From NCBI GenBank assembly GCA_022820995.1, contig JAJEEM010000076.1, positions 1 through 39,169 of the forward strand: a DNA stretch of 39,169 bases, in the 5' to 3' direction. The stretch is from Gemmatimonadota bacterium. GTDB lineage: Bacteria; Gemmatimonadota; Gemmatimonadetes; Palauibacterales; Palauibacteraceae. Position 1 is the first letter of the stretch, and each line of letters opens with the position of its first letter. Shown one piece after another: positions 16,688 to 25,301 of the stretch. The position numbers and the translations under genes are program-made. The notes beneath the pieces were generated by a model. It saw nothing but the letters and a program-made list of their open reading frames with translations. It was not told the DNA's origin and made no database searches.

Positions 16688-19087
16688 TCAACGAGAGCCG
16701 GGCAGAAAAAGGAGCTCGCTTTCGACACTCGTGGACGGCTGGCCCGGGCGGAGCTGGATGAGCGGACTCCCGGTCCACACGGCTCCCATGTTTCGATAGT
16801 GTGGATCGAGCGGATTCCCGGCCTGGCCCGTGGGCAGCAGGAAGTAGCCGGCCATGTCCGCGGGCGCGGCGCGGGCGACGAATCTCGCGCTCGGGCCGTA
16901 CTCGCTCACGGCCGGGAACTTCCACGCGGTGGAGTCGAGGCGCGATCTCAGCGACGGGGCGTCGGGGCGAACGGTGTGGGGCCCGCCCCGCGACGGATAG
17001 GGTCCGACGTGGAAACCGAACAGGCGGTCGAGCAGCGCCACGGTTCCGAGCGGGTGGGCCGACCGTTCGCGATGGACCTCCCCCCACGAGCTTGCAGGCG
17101 CGGCTGCCGCGGTGCGGGCCGCCTCCTCTTCCAGCGCTTCGAGGCGTTCGACCTCCGGCGTGCGTGCATCGTCGATCCAGGCGCTGTCTCCGGTTTCGAC
17201 GATCTCCATGAACGCGAGGTCGGGGAACCACCCGTCTCCGTCCTCGAACTCATCGGCGACGATGAGTTCGCGCAGTCGGTAGAGCCAGGTGAAGAAGGGC
17301 ACGGCGCCACGAGACTCCGTTTCGGTGCGCAGATCCCAGCGCTCGAGCAGGAGCGCGAGCGAATCGAGGCCCGCGCGGCGGGCAGCCCGGACGGCGCGTG
17401 GCCGGTAGCGCTCCGCCCAGAGGCTGTGGCTGTCCAGTTGCGTCTTGCGCATGTCCTCCACCGTCCAGCCCGTCGCGCGAGACACGAGGTCATCGATGCG
17501 CCGGGCCCGGAACGGCGCCGGATAATAGGCGCCCACCCGCCCGAACAGCGACCACGCCTGCAGGTTGTTCGCGCTGACGACATATCCCCGTTCCGGGTCG
17601 CGCAGCGCGGGCATCGCGTCCGGCGGCCAGAAGCCCGGCCAGCCCGCGGGGAGGCGTTCGAACGAGATCGGGGAGGCGCCTTGTCCCGCGGGGCGCAGGG
17701 GCACGGACCCGGCCATGCGGTAGCCGATCTCTCCGCTCGACGCCGCATAGACCACGTTCTGGTGAGGCGAACGAAAGTGCGCGACCGCCGCCACGAACGC
17801 GTCCACGTCCGAGGCCCGGTTCATCTCGAGGAGAGCCGCGAAGGGCCCCCCGGGTTCGAGCCCGGTCCACAACAGCGACAGCGTGAGTCCGCCGGCCGGG
17901 ACGACATCCGTGATCACCGGGCCGCGCGCAGTCGAACGCACGACCCAGGTCTCCGGCTCGTCGCGCCCCCGCACGCGGATCTCCTCCGTCCGGGTCTCGA
18001 AGGGCCGCCAGTCGTCGGCGTCGCGATACATCGACCCGTCGAGGTTGATGCCTTCGACGACGAAGTCCGCGTCGTCGACCTCCGCGTTCGTGAACGACCA
18101 TGCAATATCCCGGTTGAGTCCGACGATGACGCCGGGGGTTCCCGGGATCGACAGGCCCGCGACGGCGAGGTCCGAATCCTCGGCCGCGATGGAGTTGAGG
18201 TACCACGTGGACGGCGCCCGGAGGGCGAGGTGCATGTCGTTCGCGAGCAGTGGAACGCCATCGGCAGTGCGCGATCCCGCCAGCGCCCATGAGTTCGAGG
18301 CGTGGAAGCCGAAACGGGAGAGGTAGATCAGGGGATCGGGAGACGAAGACGCAGCGCTCGGATCCGGGGGAATCGGCGTCCCCGCAACGGCGATGCGCGG
18401 CGGCGGCGTGCCGGAGGGCAGGGTGTCCTGGAGGATGGTGGGCCCCCACGCGGGGTATCCGGCCCCCAGCGCCCGGCGGTGATCCGTGTCGAGCGTCGCG
18501 AGCGCGGTCATCCGGTCCAGTTCCTCCCGCCACTCGGAGAGGTCCAGCGACATGATGCGGCCGATCGAAAGCGACGCCTGCGGACTCCACGGCTGCGGTT
18601 CGATGCCGAGGATGAGGAATTCGGGCGGCCACGGCCCGCGCCAACTCGCGATGCGGGCGTTGACGCCCTCCGCGTATGCCTCGAGGAGGACCCGCTCCGT
18701 CTCCGCGATGTCGTCGAGTTCGCGGCCCGCAGCCGACCACAGGTCCAGCGTGCGCGCGAGGCGGTCCGCGTCGATGGCGACCGGACCGAAGAGCTCGGCC
18801 AGGCGTCCGCGCGCGACCCGCTGGAAGAGCTCCATCTGCCACAACCGGTCGGAGGCGTGCATGAACCCCTGGACGCGCATGGCGTCGGGTTCGGTCGCGG
18901 CGGAGATGGAGGGAACGGCCCACTCATCGAACGTGACCGCGGCGCGGGCCGCCAGGCCCGGCAGCATGTGCCGGCCGGATCGAGGCTGCATGGATCGTTG
19001 CAGATGGAACCACGCGAACGTCGTGAGGACCCCCGCGATCACCAGGCCGGCCACGAGTACGACTCCCGCACGTCGCCGAAGGCTCAT
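16688..19087 (-). CDS. Penicillin acylase family N-terminal nucleophile hydrolase
   Basis: A 799-residue precursor of the penicillin-amidase family: N-terminal arginine-rich signal or anchor segment (RRRAGVVLVAGLVIAGVL), alpha part to about 263, then the autoprocessing site and nucleophile S264 in HASNSWALAG, and NDMHL about 20 residues later, the usual order for this family. Members cleave amide bonds of beta-lactam side chains, acyl-homoserine lactones or other N-acyl compounds in the periplasm; the substrate cannot be read from sequence. The ATG overlaps the previous stop (ATGA). The unusual feature is its position inside a regulatory and central-metabolism gene run. Confidence 0.92.
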   Translation of the reverse strand: MSLRRRAGVVLVAGLVIAGVLTTFAWFHLQRSMQPRSGRHMLPGLAARAAVTFDEWAVPSISAATEPDAMRVQGFMHASDRLWQMELFQRVARGRLAELFGPVAIDADRLARTLDLWSAAGRELDDIAETERVLLEAYAEGVNARIASWRGPWPPEFLILGIEPQPWSPQASLSIGRIMSLDLSEWREELDRMTALATLDTDHRRALGAGYPAWGPTILQDTLPSGTPPPRIAVAGTPIPPDPSAASSSPDPLIYLSRFGFHASNSWALAGSRTADGVPLLANDMHLALRAPSTWYLNSIAAEDSDLAVAGLSIPGTPGVIVGLNRDIAWSFTNAEVDDADFVVEGINLDGSMYRDADDWRPFETRTEEIRVRGRDEPETWVVRSTARGPVITDVVPAGGLTLSLLWTGLEPGGPFAALLEMNRASDVDAFVAAVAHFRSPHQNVVYAASSGEIGYRMAGSVPLRPAGQGASPISFERLPAGWPGFWPPDAMPALRDPERGYVVSANNLQAWSLFGRVGAYYPAPFRARRIDDLVSRATGWTVEDMRKTQLDSHSLWAERYRPRAVRAARRAGLDSLALLLERWDLRTETESRGAVPFFTWLYRLRELIVADEFEDGDGWFPDLAFMEIVETGDSAWIDDARTPEVERLEALEEEAARTAAAAPASSWGEVHRERSAHPLGTVALLDRLFGFHVGPYPSRGGPHTVRPDAPSLRSRLDSTAWKFPAVSEYGPSARFVARAAPADMAGYFLLPTGQAGNPLDPHYRNMGAVWTGSPLIQLRPGQPSTSVESELLFLPGSR

Positions 19088-19650
19088 GGGTCCGCGGGGC
19101 CGGAAGCTGGCGGTCCCGCGTCGAGCAGGGCGTGGTGGAGCGAGACGTAGCGCTCGCCGTCACGAATCACGAGCGCCCGGGCGACGAGGTCGTCCAGCAG
19201 CCCGCGCACCCGGTCCGGAGGAAGTTCGAGCCGGTCGGCGAGCGGAGACACGCCCGTGCGGCCGAGGCTCCAGATCTCGCGCCACACCGCCGTGGCGCGG
19301 GGATCGAGCGCGCCCAGCAGCAACGGTTTCCCGTCGGTGCTCTCGGCCGCGGCCGCAAGCCCCCGGCGTCTGAGGACCGAGTCGATCGGGCCGAGGTGGT
19401 GCTCCGCGACCCCGCGAAAGAGCATGAAGGACCGGCGCGTGGAGGCGTCGGACGCGAGCAGGACAAGCTTCGCGACGATCTCGTCCGCGCAGGAGAAATC
19501 GATCACGGGGACGTGGCGCAGGTCGAGGACCGCGAGGACCGTCTGGCCCGCATCGGCGATCTGGCGTTCGATCGTCGCCCGCACCGTTCGGCCCGTGGGA
19601 CGCGTGACGAGGTAGCTGAACAGCGTCGTATGAGCGACCGCCGGCCTCAC
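19084..19650 (-). CDS. STAS-like (DUF4325-type) protein with C-terminal winged helix
   Basis: 188 residues. The N-terminal half (TVLAVLDLRHVPVIDFSCAD, then EIVAKLVLL) resembles STAS-like DUF4325 domains, which have a beta-D-h-x-h strand followed by an F/S-x-A-D-E helix. Residues about 112-175 (WSLGRTGVSPLADRLELPPD, then RVRGLLDDLVARALVIRDGE) look like a winged helix that could bind DNA. The GTG start lies 4 bases after the STAS-HATPase gene; the stop overlaps the acylase ATG. The pairing with an ATPase of the anti-sigma kinase type suggests partner switching, with the acylase as a candidate output. The family assignment is by pattern, not search. Confidence 0.65.
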   Translation of the reverse strand: MRPAVAHTTLFSYLVTRPTGRTVRATIERQIADAGQTVLAVLDLRHVPVIDFSCADEIVAKLVLLASDASTRRSFMLFRGVAEHHLGPIDSVLRRRGLAAAAESTDGKPLLLGALDPRATAVWREIWSLGRTGVSPLADRLELPPDRVRGLLDDLVARALVIRDGERYVSLHHALLDAGPPASGPADP

Positions 19651-19654
19651 GCCG

Positions 19655-20557
19655 TCACGTCCTTTCTCTCTCGATCCGCTCGGGCAGGACGATCAGCACC
19701 TGCGCGCCGGGGAAGCGGGGCAGCTCCGTGCTGAGCGACTCGCCCTCGTCCCAGTCGGGCACCCTGGCGATGCTCGCATCGCCGCTTCGGATGCGGATGG
19801 CGCCGTTCCACTTGATGATCTGGCTTCGGATCGCCTGCAGGCCCTGGCCGCGACCGGGATCCGGGAACCGCGACTCGCCGCGCAGAAAGGCCGCCTCCAG
19901 GGCCGCCGCCGCCGACCACCGCTCTCCATACCGGCGCGCATGCTCGGCACCCAGGGAGCCTTCGAAGCCCACGCCCACATCCATCACGGCCAGCACGACG
20001 ACGTCGCGGCCCAGGCGGCGTTGCCACCGGTATCGCTGTGCACACACCCAGCCGATCGAGTCGGCGTGTTCGAGGATGTTCTGGCACACCTCCGACAGCA
20101 TGATGGAGAAGTGGATCACGGCGGGCCGGGGGTAGCCGAGGCGGTCGTGCAGGATGCGCTGTGCCCGCTCCCGCACACCCTCGACGACCGAGTGGACGTC
20201 CTCATGGGAGCGGATCGTCGTGACCTCGATGAGGGCATCGGAAATCTCGAGAGACGGCTTCGGCAGCGCTTTCAGGTCGAACACCTGCGCCGCGGCGGGC
20301 CAGAAGCGCATGCGGTTGATGTAGGAGCGGACCTCGGAATCCCGCGGAGGCTCGATCAGCGGAGGCAGCCCCGTGCGCTGCCTCGCCTCCTGGCCGACCG
20401 CCAGAAGGCCAATGAGCCCGTACGGCGAGACCCAGTCCACGGACCGCGCATCGAGCAGGAGGCGCGCCTTCGGATTGCCTCCCGAGCGGACGCGCCGGAC
20501 CAGCGTCTCGAAGGAGGCCTCGTCCAGCTTTCCGGGAACCCGGACGACCCGGCTCAC
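19655..20557 (-). CDS. STAS-HATPase fusion (partner-switching type regulator)
   Basis: 300 residues. Residues 1-95 resemble a STAS/MlaB domain (ARLLLDARSVDWVSPYGLIG, then LLAVG). Residues 150-295 are a GHKL ATPase: N-box E156-x3-N160 with E163-H164 (LSEVCQNILEHAD), G1 box DVGVGFEG (193-200) and G2 box GRGQGL (235-240). No His phosphoacceptor domain is present, so it is more like an anti-sigma kinase than a two-component kinase. It begins with GTG overlapping the PfkB stop (GTGA), which decides the start; the long open frame upstream is out of frame with PfkB and not coding. It is followed 4 bases later by the STAS-like/wHTH gene. Confidence 0.8.
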   Translation of the reverse strand: MSRVVRVPGKLDEASFETLVRRVRSGGNPKARLLLDARSVDWVSPYGLIGLLAVGQEARQRTGLPPLIEPPRDSEVRSYINRMRFWPAAAQVFDLKALPKPSLEISDALIEVTTIRSHEDVHSVVEGVRERAQRILHDRLGYPRPAVIHFSIMLSEVCQNILEHADSIGWVCAQRYRWQRRLGRDVVVLAVMDVGVGFEGSLGAEHARRYGERWSAAAALEAAFLRGESRFPDPGRGQGLQAIRSQIIKWNGAIRIRSGDASIARVPDWDEGESLSTELPRFPGAQVLIVLPERIERERT

Positions 20558-21579
20558 GCGGAACCTCGAGCCCGGCTTCCCGTCCTGCCGGTCACGAGGC
20601 CGGTCTCGGAGCGCAGGTATTCGCCAAGCCCCGATGCGCCGCGGAATCCGGCGTTTCGTTGCGCCGCTTGCGTCGCCGCCCTGACGGATGACTCGAGATT
20701 CTCGCCGTTCAGCATCGTCACGAAGCAGGTCGCCCCCCACACGTCGCCGCAGCCGGTCGGGTCGCCCCCCGTGACGGGGGCGTCGGGCTCCACGTTCCCG
20801 CTCACGAGGGCTTCCGCGGGCGCGACGGCGCCCGGCGGCGGGAGCGGGTCCGTCGGCGCTCTCCAGAAGCCGCGGGTCGCGACCCAGGCCGCGCCGCGCT
20901 CGCCGAGCGTGACGAGGAGGCCGCGCGTGACCGGACCCACGACATCCGCGGCGAGCGCCCAGGGATCTTCCCAGCCCGCCGCCAGCGTGCCGAGTTCCTC
21001 TTCGTTCAGCTGCACGACGTCGAAACACGACAACCACGCGCGCCAGTCGTCGAGCGGACGCGGGGAGCGCACTCCGTCCGTTCCCACGCCGAGCATCAAC
21101 GAGTGCAGATCCGCGTAGACCGGGCCCTCCGCCGCCGTCCGGAGGGCTGCGGCGGCGGGGAGATCCACCTCCCAGCCCGCGATGAAATTCACGTAGATCG
21201 CGTCGCACGACCGTGCGAGGGGCACGAGTTCCTCCCGGGTCCAGCCCGGCACTCCGCCGGTGAGCTTCTCGGAGCGCCGCGCGTCGTCCAGGTAGACGAG
21301 TTCGACGCGGTTGTTCGGTTCCGTCACGGTCCACACGCCATCGAGGGAATCGACCCGCTCGAGCCCCCCGAGGAAGACATCCGCCGCCTCGCGCATGTCC
21401 TTTCCGACCTTGAGAATCGGAAACACGGTCCAGTCATCCCCGGCTTCCGCCGCGGCGGCGTCGGCGGCGGCCAGCGCGTAGGCGATCCCTCCCCATTCCT
21501 CGACCGGCTCCTCCCGGCCGACGTCCCGCGCGCGGATCGTATCCCACACCATCGTCCCCACGACCCCGAGGCGCGGCAT
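20554..21579 (-). CDS. PfkB-family carbohydrate kinase
   Basis: Ribokinase/PfkB fold, 341 residues. The C-terminal signature GGDPTGCGDVWGA contains the catalytic Asp and the anion hole; GGIAYALAAAD near residue 30 is the N-terminal glycine signature, and NEEEL at the middle is the usual substrate-side segment. The substrate is unknown. It starts 7 bases after the ROK gene and ends in a GTGA overlap with the STAS-HATPase gene, so it is likely co-translated with both. PfkB kinases next to ROK kinases can serve sugar or nucleoside salvage, but nothing here identifies the sugar. Confidence 0.87.
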   Translation of the reverse strand: MPRLGVVGTMVWDTIRARDVGREEPVEEWGGIAYALAAADAAAAEAGDDWTVFPILKVGKDMREAADVFLGGLERVDSLDGVWTVTEPNNRVELVYLDDARRSEKLTGGVPGWTREELVPLARSCDAIYVNFIAGWEVDLPAAAALRTAAEGPVYADLHSLMLGVGTDGVRSPRPLDDWRAWLSCFDVVQLNEEELGTLAAGWEDPWALAADVVGPVTRGLLVTLGERGAAWVATRGFWRAPTDPLPPPGAVAPAEALVSGNVEPDAPVTGGDPTGCGDVWGATCFVTMLNGENLESSVRAATQAAQRNAGFRGASGLGEYLRSETGLVTGRTGSRARGSA

Positions 21580-21586
21580 CGGCGGC

Positions 21587-22579
21587 TCAGAGGGGTCCGA
21601 GCCGCGCGACGCGGAAGACGGCGGCGGCGCCGATGACTCCCGCCAGCCCGCCGAGTTCGGTGCGCACGATCCGGCACGCCTCGGACGCCGGCCGGAAAGC
21701 TCGCTTCCTGACCTCGCGGCGCAGGGGATCGAAGAGGTGCCTGCCCGCGCGCGTCACCCCCCCGGAAACCACGATCATCCCGGGGTTGAGAATATTGATG
21801 AGGTTCGCCAGTCCGGTCCCGAGGTACCCCGCCGTCTCCCGCATCACGTCGGCGGCGTACTCGTCGCCCGCGACGATGGCATCCGATACGGCTTCGGCTG
21901 TTACCGCCCGCAGGTCGCCCTCCACGAGATCCAGCAGCATGCTCTCGGCCCCCGCCTTCAGCCCTTCCACCGCGCGGGCCGCGATCGCGGGCCCGGAGGC
22001 GTAGGCTTCCAGACAGCCGTAGCTGCCGCACGCGCACTTCCGGCCCGTGGAATCGATCGTCATGTGTCCGATCTCCGCGGCCGCGTCCGATGCCCCGTGG
22101 TAGAGCTCGCCGTCGAGCACGATGCCGCCGCCGATCCCCGTCCCGAGCGTGATCCCCACGAGGTTGTCGACGCCGCGCCCCGCACCCCGCCACCACTCCC
22201 CGAGCGTGGCGGCGTTCGCGTCGTTGTCGAGTTCGGCCTCGAGTCCCGTTCCCTTCACGATGAGGTCGCGGAGCGGGAAGTTCCGCCACCCGAGATTCGG
22301 CGTCTCGATCACGGTGCCGGTGTCGCGGTCCAGCGGGCCGGGCGCCCCCATTCCGACCCCGACGATCGCATCCTCCCCGAATCCGCCCTCGCGCGCGGCA
22401 TCGCGCTTGACTTCGCGGATCATCGACACGATCCGGTCCACGACGAATTTCGCGCCGATGTGGGCGTCCGTGGGCAGCGTACGCATGCCGAGCACGGTGC
22501 CGCCATCCACCGGGACGGCGCCGACGTTGATCGTGGTTCCCCCGAGATCGACACCTATGATGTGGTTTCTTCCGCTCAC
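21587..22579 (-). CDS. ROK-family sugar kinase (glucokinase-like)
   Basis: 330 residues. GVDLGGTTINVG at the N-terminus is the ATP phosphate loop; GAPGPLDRDTG and ELDNDANAATLGEW carry the catalytic Asp; IGHMTIDSTGRKCACGSYGC holds the ROK zinc ligands (His, then the Cys cluster CxCGxxGC). There is no N-terminal helix-turn-helix, so it is a kinase rather than a repressor. Glucose, N-acetylglucosamine or N-acetylmannosamine are the usual substrates; the amino-sugar genes elsewhere in the window make GlcNAc plausible but this is inference. GTG start; the gap to lepA upstream is 107 bases, and PfkB follows 7 bases after the stop. Confidence 0.92.
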   Translation of the reverse strand: MSGRNHIIGVDLGGTTINVGAVPVDGGTVLGMRTLPTDAHIGAKFVVDRIVSMIREVKRDAAREGGFGEDAIVGVGMGAPGPLDRDTGTVIETPNLGWRNFPLRDLIVKGTGLEAELDNDANAATLGEWWRGAGRGVDNLVGITLGTGIGGGIVLDGELYHGASDAAAEIGHMTIDSTGRKCACGSYGCLEAYASGPAIAARAVEGLKAGAESMLLDLVEGDLRAVTAEAVSDAIVAGDEYAADVMRETAGYLGTGLANLINILNPGMIVVSGGVTRAGRHLFDPLRREVRKRAFRPASEACRIVRTELGGLAGVIGAAAVFRVARLGPL

Positions 22580-22686
22580 ATCCCCTGCCCGCTTCGAGCT
22601 GGTGGGACTACGCGCCGCCGGCCACGCTTCGCAGAATCATGGACGGGAATCATAGACCGGCGGGCCGAACCGCTCCAGCCGCCCGA

Positions 22687-24501
22687 CTAGTCGCTTTCGA
22701 CCTGCAGGACGGCGAGAAAGGCCTCCTGGGGGATCTCGACGCTCCCGACCTGCTTCATGCGCCGCTTCCCCTCCCTCTGCTTCTCGAGGAGCTTCCGCTT
22801 TCGCGTGATGTCGCCTCCATAGCATTTGGCGGTCACGTTCTTGCGCAGCGCCTTCACCGTCGTCCGTGCGATCACATCCCGCCCGATCGCCGCCTGGATC
22901 GCCACATCGAAGAGCTGCCGCGGGATGAGTTCCTTGAGCTTGCGGGCCATCTTCTGCCCGAAGTCGTAGGCCCGGCTTCGGTGCACGATGACGCTCAGCG
23001 CGTCCACGGCCGCTCCGTTGAGGAGGATGTCGAGCTTCACGAGGTCCGAGCGCTCGTGCCCCGTCACTTCGTAGTCGAGCGACGCGTATCCGCGGGAGAC
23101 GGATTTCAGCTTGTCGTAGAAGTCGAGCACGATCTCGCCCAGGGGCATCGAATACGAGATCTCGACCCGGGTGGGATCCAGGTATTGGAGGTCGACGTAC
23201 CTGCCGCGCCGATCATGGCAGATCTTCTGGATTGCGCCGATGTACTCGGCCGGCGCCACGACGCGAACCCGTACGAAGGGCTCCCGCACTTCGCTGATGT
23301 GGACACGGTCCGGCATCTTCGACGGGTTCTCGAGCTGAATCTCGTCGTCGTTCGTGAGCGTGACCTGGTACTCCACGCTGGGCAGCGTCGTGATGAGGTC
23401 GACGCCGAACTCCCGGTCGAGCCTCTCCTGCACGATCTCCAGGTGGAGGAGTCCCAGAAAGCCGCACCGGAAACCGAAGCCGAGCGCGCCCGATGTCTCC
23501 GGCTCGTAGTGGAGGCTGGCGTCGTTCAACTGGAGCTTTTCGAGCGCCTCGCGGAGTTCCTCGAACTGGTCGGAGTCCGTGGGATAGAGGCCGGCGAAGA
23601 CCATCGGCTTCGCCTCCCGGTAGCCGGGGAGGACCTCCGTGGCCCGGTCTCCCGCGTCGAGCACCGTATCGCCGACGCGGGTGTGGCCCACGTTCTTGAT
23701 CTGGGCCGTGAGGTACCCGACCTCTCCGCAGCGGAGCGCGCCGGCGCGCTCGAACCCGAGACGCATGAAGCCGACCTCGTCGACGTCGTAGACGGCGTCG
23801 TGGCGTCCGAACCCGATGCGCATCCCCTCGCGCAATTCGCCGTCCACGACGCGCAGCATGGGCATCGCCCCCCGGTAGCGGTCGTACTGGGAGTCGAAGA
23901 TCAGCGCGCGCAGCGGCGCCGCGGGGTCGCCGGCCGGAGCCGGGACACGCTCGACGATGGCGTCGAGAACCGCGTCGACCCCCACCCCTTCCTTCGCTGA
24001 CGTCCGGATCGTCGAGGCGGGGTCCACGCCGAGCAACTCCGAGACCTCCGCCGCGACGCGTTCCGGGTCGGCCGCCGGGAGATCGATCTTGTTGATGACG
24101 GGGACGACCTCGAGATCCGCCTCGAGCGCGAGGAAGAGGTTCGCGAGCGTCTGCGCCTCGATGCCCTGCGTGGCGTCGACGACGAGGAGGGCCCCTTCGC
24201 ACGCCGCGAGACTCCGGCTCACCTCGTAGGCGAAGTCGACGTGTCCAGGCGTGTCGATGAGGTTGAGCTGATACTCGACCCCGTCCCGGTATCCGTAGGC
24301 CATGCGGATCGCATTGAGCTTGATCGTGATGCCGCGTTCCTGCTCGAGGTCCATCGTGTCGAGGACCTGCTTCCGCATCCGGCGCTCATCCACCGCGCCG
24401 GTACGCTCGAGCAGCCGGTCGGCGAGCGTCGACTTCCCGTGGTCGATGTGCGCGATGATGGAGAAGTTCCGGATGTGCTTCGTCGTCGGGGACGGCGTCA
24501 C
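22687..24501 (-). CDS. lepA: Elongation factor 4 (LepA)
   Basis: Translational GTPase of 604 residues (usual about 600) acting on ribosomes during initiation or stalled elongation. It starts (GTG)[21 protein letters not shown], with the G1 loop [17 protein letters not shown] (G3) and NKIDLP (G4). Later come [12 protein letters not shown], and the LepA-specific C-terminus ending with [20 protein letters not shown], which places it as EF4 rather than EF-G. Its GTG overlaps the TGA of the preceding metallo-beta-lactamase-fold gene (GTGA). Confidence 0.97.
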   Translation of the reverse strand: MTPSPTTKHIRNFSIIAHIDHGKSTLADRLLERTGAVDERRMRKQVLDTMDLEQERGITIKLNAIRMAYGYRDGVEYQLNLIDTPGHVDFAYEVSRSLAACEGALLVVDATQGIEAQTLANLFLALEADLEVVPVINKIDLPAADPERVAAEVSELLGVDPASTIRTSAKEGVGVDAVLDAIVERVPAPAGDPAAPLRALIFDSQYDRYRGAMPMLRVVDGELREGMRIGFGRHDAVYDVDEVGFMRLGFERAGALRCGEVGYLTAQIKNVGHTRVGDTVLDAGDRATEVLPGYREAKPMVFAGLYPTDSDQFEELREALEKLQLNDASLHYEPETSGALGFGFRCGFLGLLHLEIVQERLDREFGVDLITTLPSVEYQVTLTNDDEIQLENPSKMPDRVHISEVREPFVRVRVVAPAEYIGAIQKICHDRRGRYVDLQYLDPTRVEISYSMPLGEIVLDFYDKLKSVSRGYASLDYEVTGHERSDLVKLDILLNGAAVDALSVIVHRSRAYDFGQKMARKLKELIPRQLFDVAIQAAIGRDVIARTTVKALRKNVTAKCYGGDITRKRKLLEKQREGKRRMKQVGSVEIPQEAFLAVLQVESD

Positions 24502-25271
24502 AGCTCCACCACCAGTCCGTCGTACGCCGGCGTCACGCCGGCCGGGAGGCGGCGCTCGATCTCCTCGTGCCTCATCCTGTGCGCGATGTGCGTGATGTAC
24601 GTGCGTCCGGCCCCGAGTCGACGCGCCGTCGCGGCGGCCTCCTCCATCGAGAAGTGTCCGGGGTGCGGGTCGCCGAACCAGAGCGCGTTCGTGACGAGGA
24701 CGTCGACGCCCGCGAACACCTCCATGGCATCCTCGGGTACGGACTTCGCGTCGATCAGGACCCCGAGGCCGTCGAGGCGGAACCCGTAGCTGCGGTACGC
24801 TCCGTGCGGAAGCCCGACGACCTGCAGCGCGAGCCCGCCGGGTTCGATGACGTCGCGGTCGTCGAAGAGGGTCAGATCGAGCCGGGGCACGGCGGATCCG
24901 GGCTGGGCGGGCGCGTCTCCCCAGATATAGGAGAAGCGCCTCCGGATTCCGGCGTCGAACTCGCGCGCCAGGTAGAGCGGGATGGGCCGGCCCTGCCGGA
25001 GCGAAAAGACCCGCAGATCGTCGATGCCGTGCGTATGGTCCGCGTGCTCGTGCGAAAGAAAGACGGCGTCCAGCCGCTCGACACCCGCCCGCAGCAGCTG
25101 AAGCCGAAGTTCCGGGGGCGTGTCCACGAGGAGACGGGTCCCGCCGCTTTCGATGAGGAGTCCGTGACGCATGCGCCGGTCCCTGGGGTCCGGCGAACGG
25201 CAGGTCGCGCAGTCGCAGCCGATCACCGGGACCCCGAAGGAAGTGCCGGTACCGAGAAAACGGACTCTCAC
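24498..25271 (-). CDS. Metallo-beta-lactamase-fold hydrolase (PhnP-like)
   Basis: 257-residue MBL-fold enzyme. It starts [20 protein letters not shown]; the motif [15 protein letters not shown] carries the metal-binding HxHxDH, and VVGLPHG and [15 protein letters not shown] hold further ligands. The internal CDCATCRS cluster (C20-x-C-x2-C) is typical of PhnP-like cyclic phosphodiesterases such as phosphoribosyl-1,2-cyclic-phosphate phosphodiesterase. There are no phn genes nearby, so a role in phosphonate use is not supported here. It precedes lepA with a 4-base overlap and follows pyk by 30 bases. Confidence 0.9.
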   Translation of the reverse strand: MRVRFLGTGTSFGVPVIGCDCATCRSPDPRDRRMRHGLLIESGGTRLLVDTPPELRLQLLRAGVERLDAVFLSHEHADHTHGIDDLRVFSLRQGRPIPLYLAREFDAGIRRRFSYIWGDAPAQPGSAVPRLDLTLFDDRDVIEPGGLALQVVGLPHGAYRSYGFRLDGLGVLIDAKSVPEDAMEVFAGVDVLVTNALWFGDPHPGHFSMEEAAATARRLGAGRTYITHIAHRMRHEEIERRLPAGVTPAYDGLVVEL

Positions 25272-25301
25272 GGGTCGGGCGTCAGCGGCGGAGGGGGCGG
25301 A

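Noticed and set aside
16582..16728. Longer Nfu start at ATG 16728
   Set aside because: The extension lacks Nfu similarity and overlaps the acylase; the TTG at 16581 gives the standard domain length.
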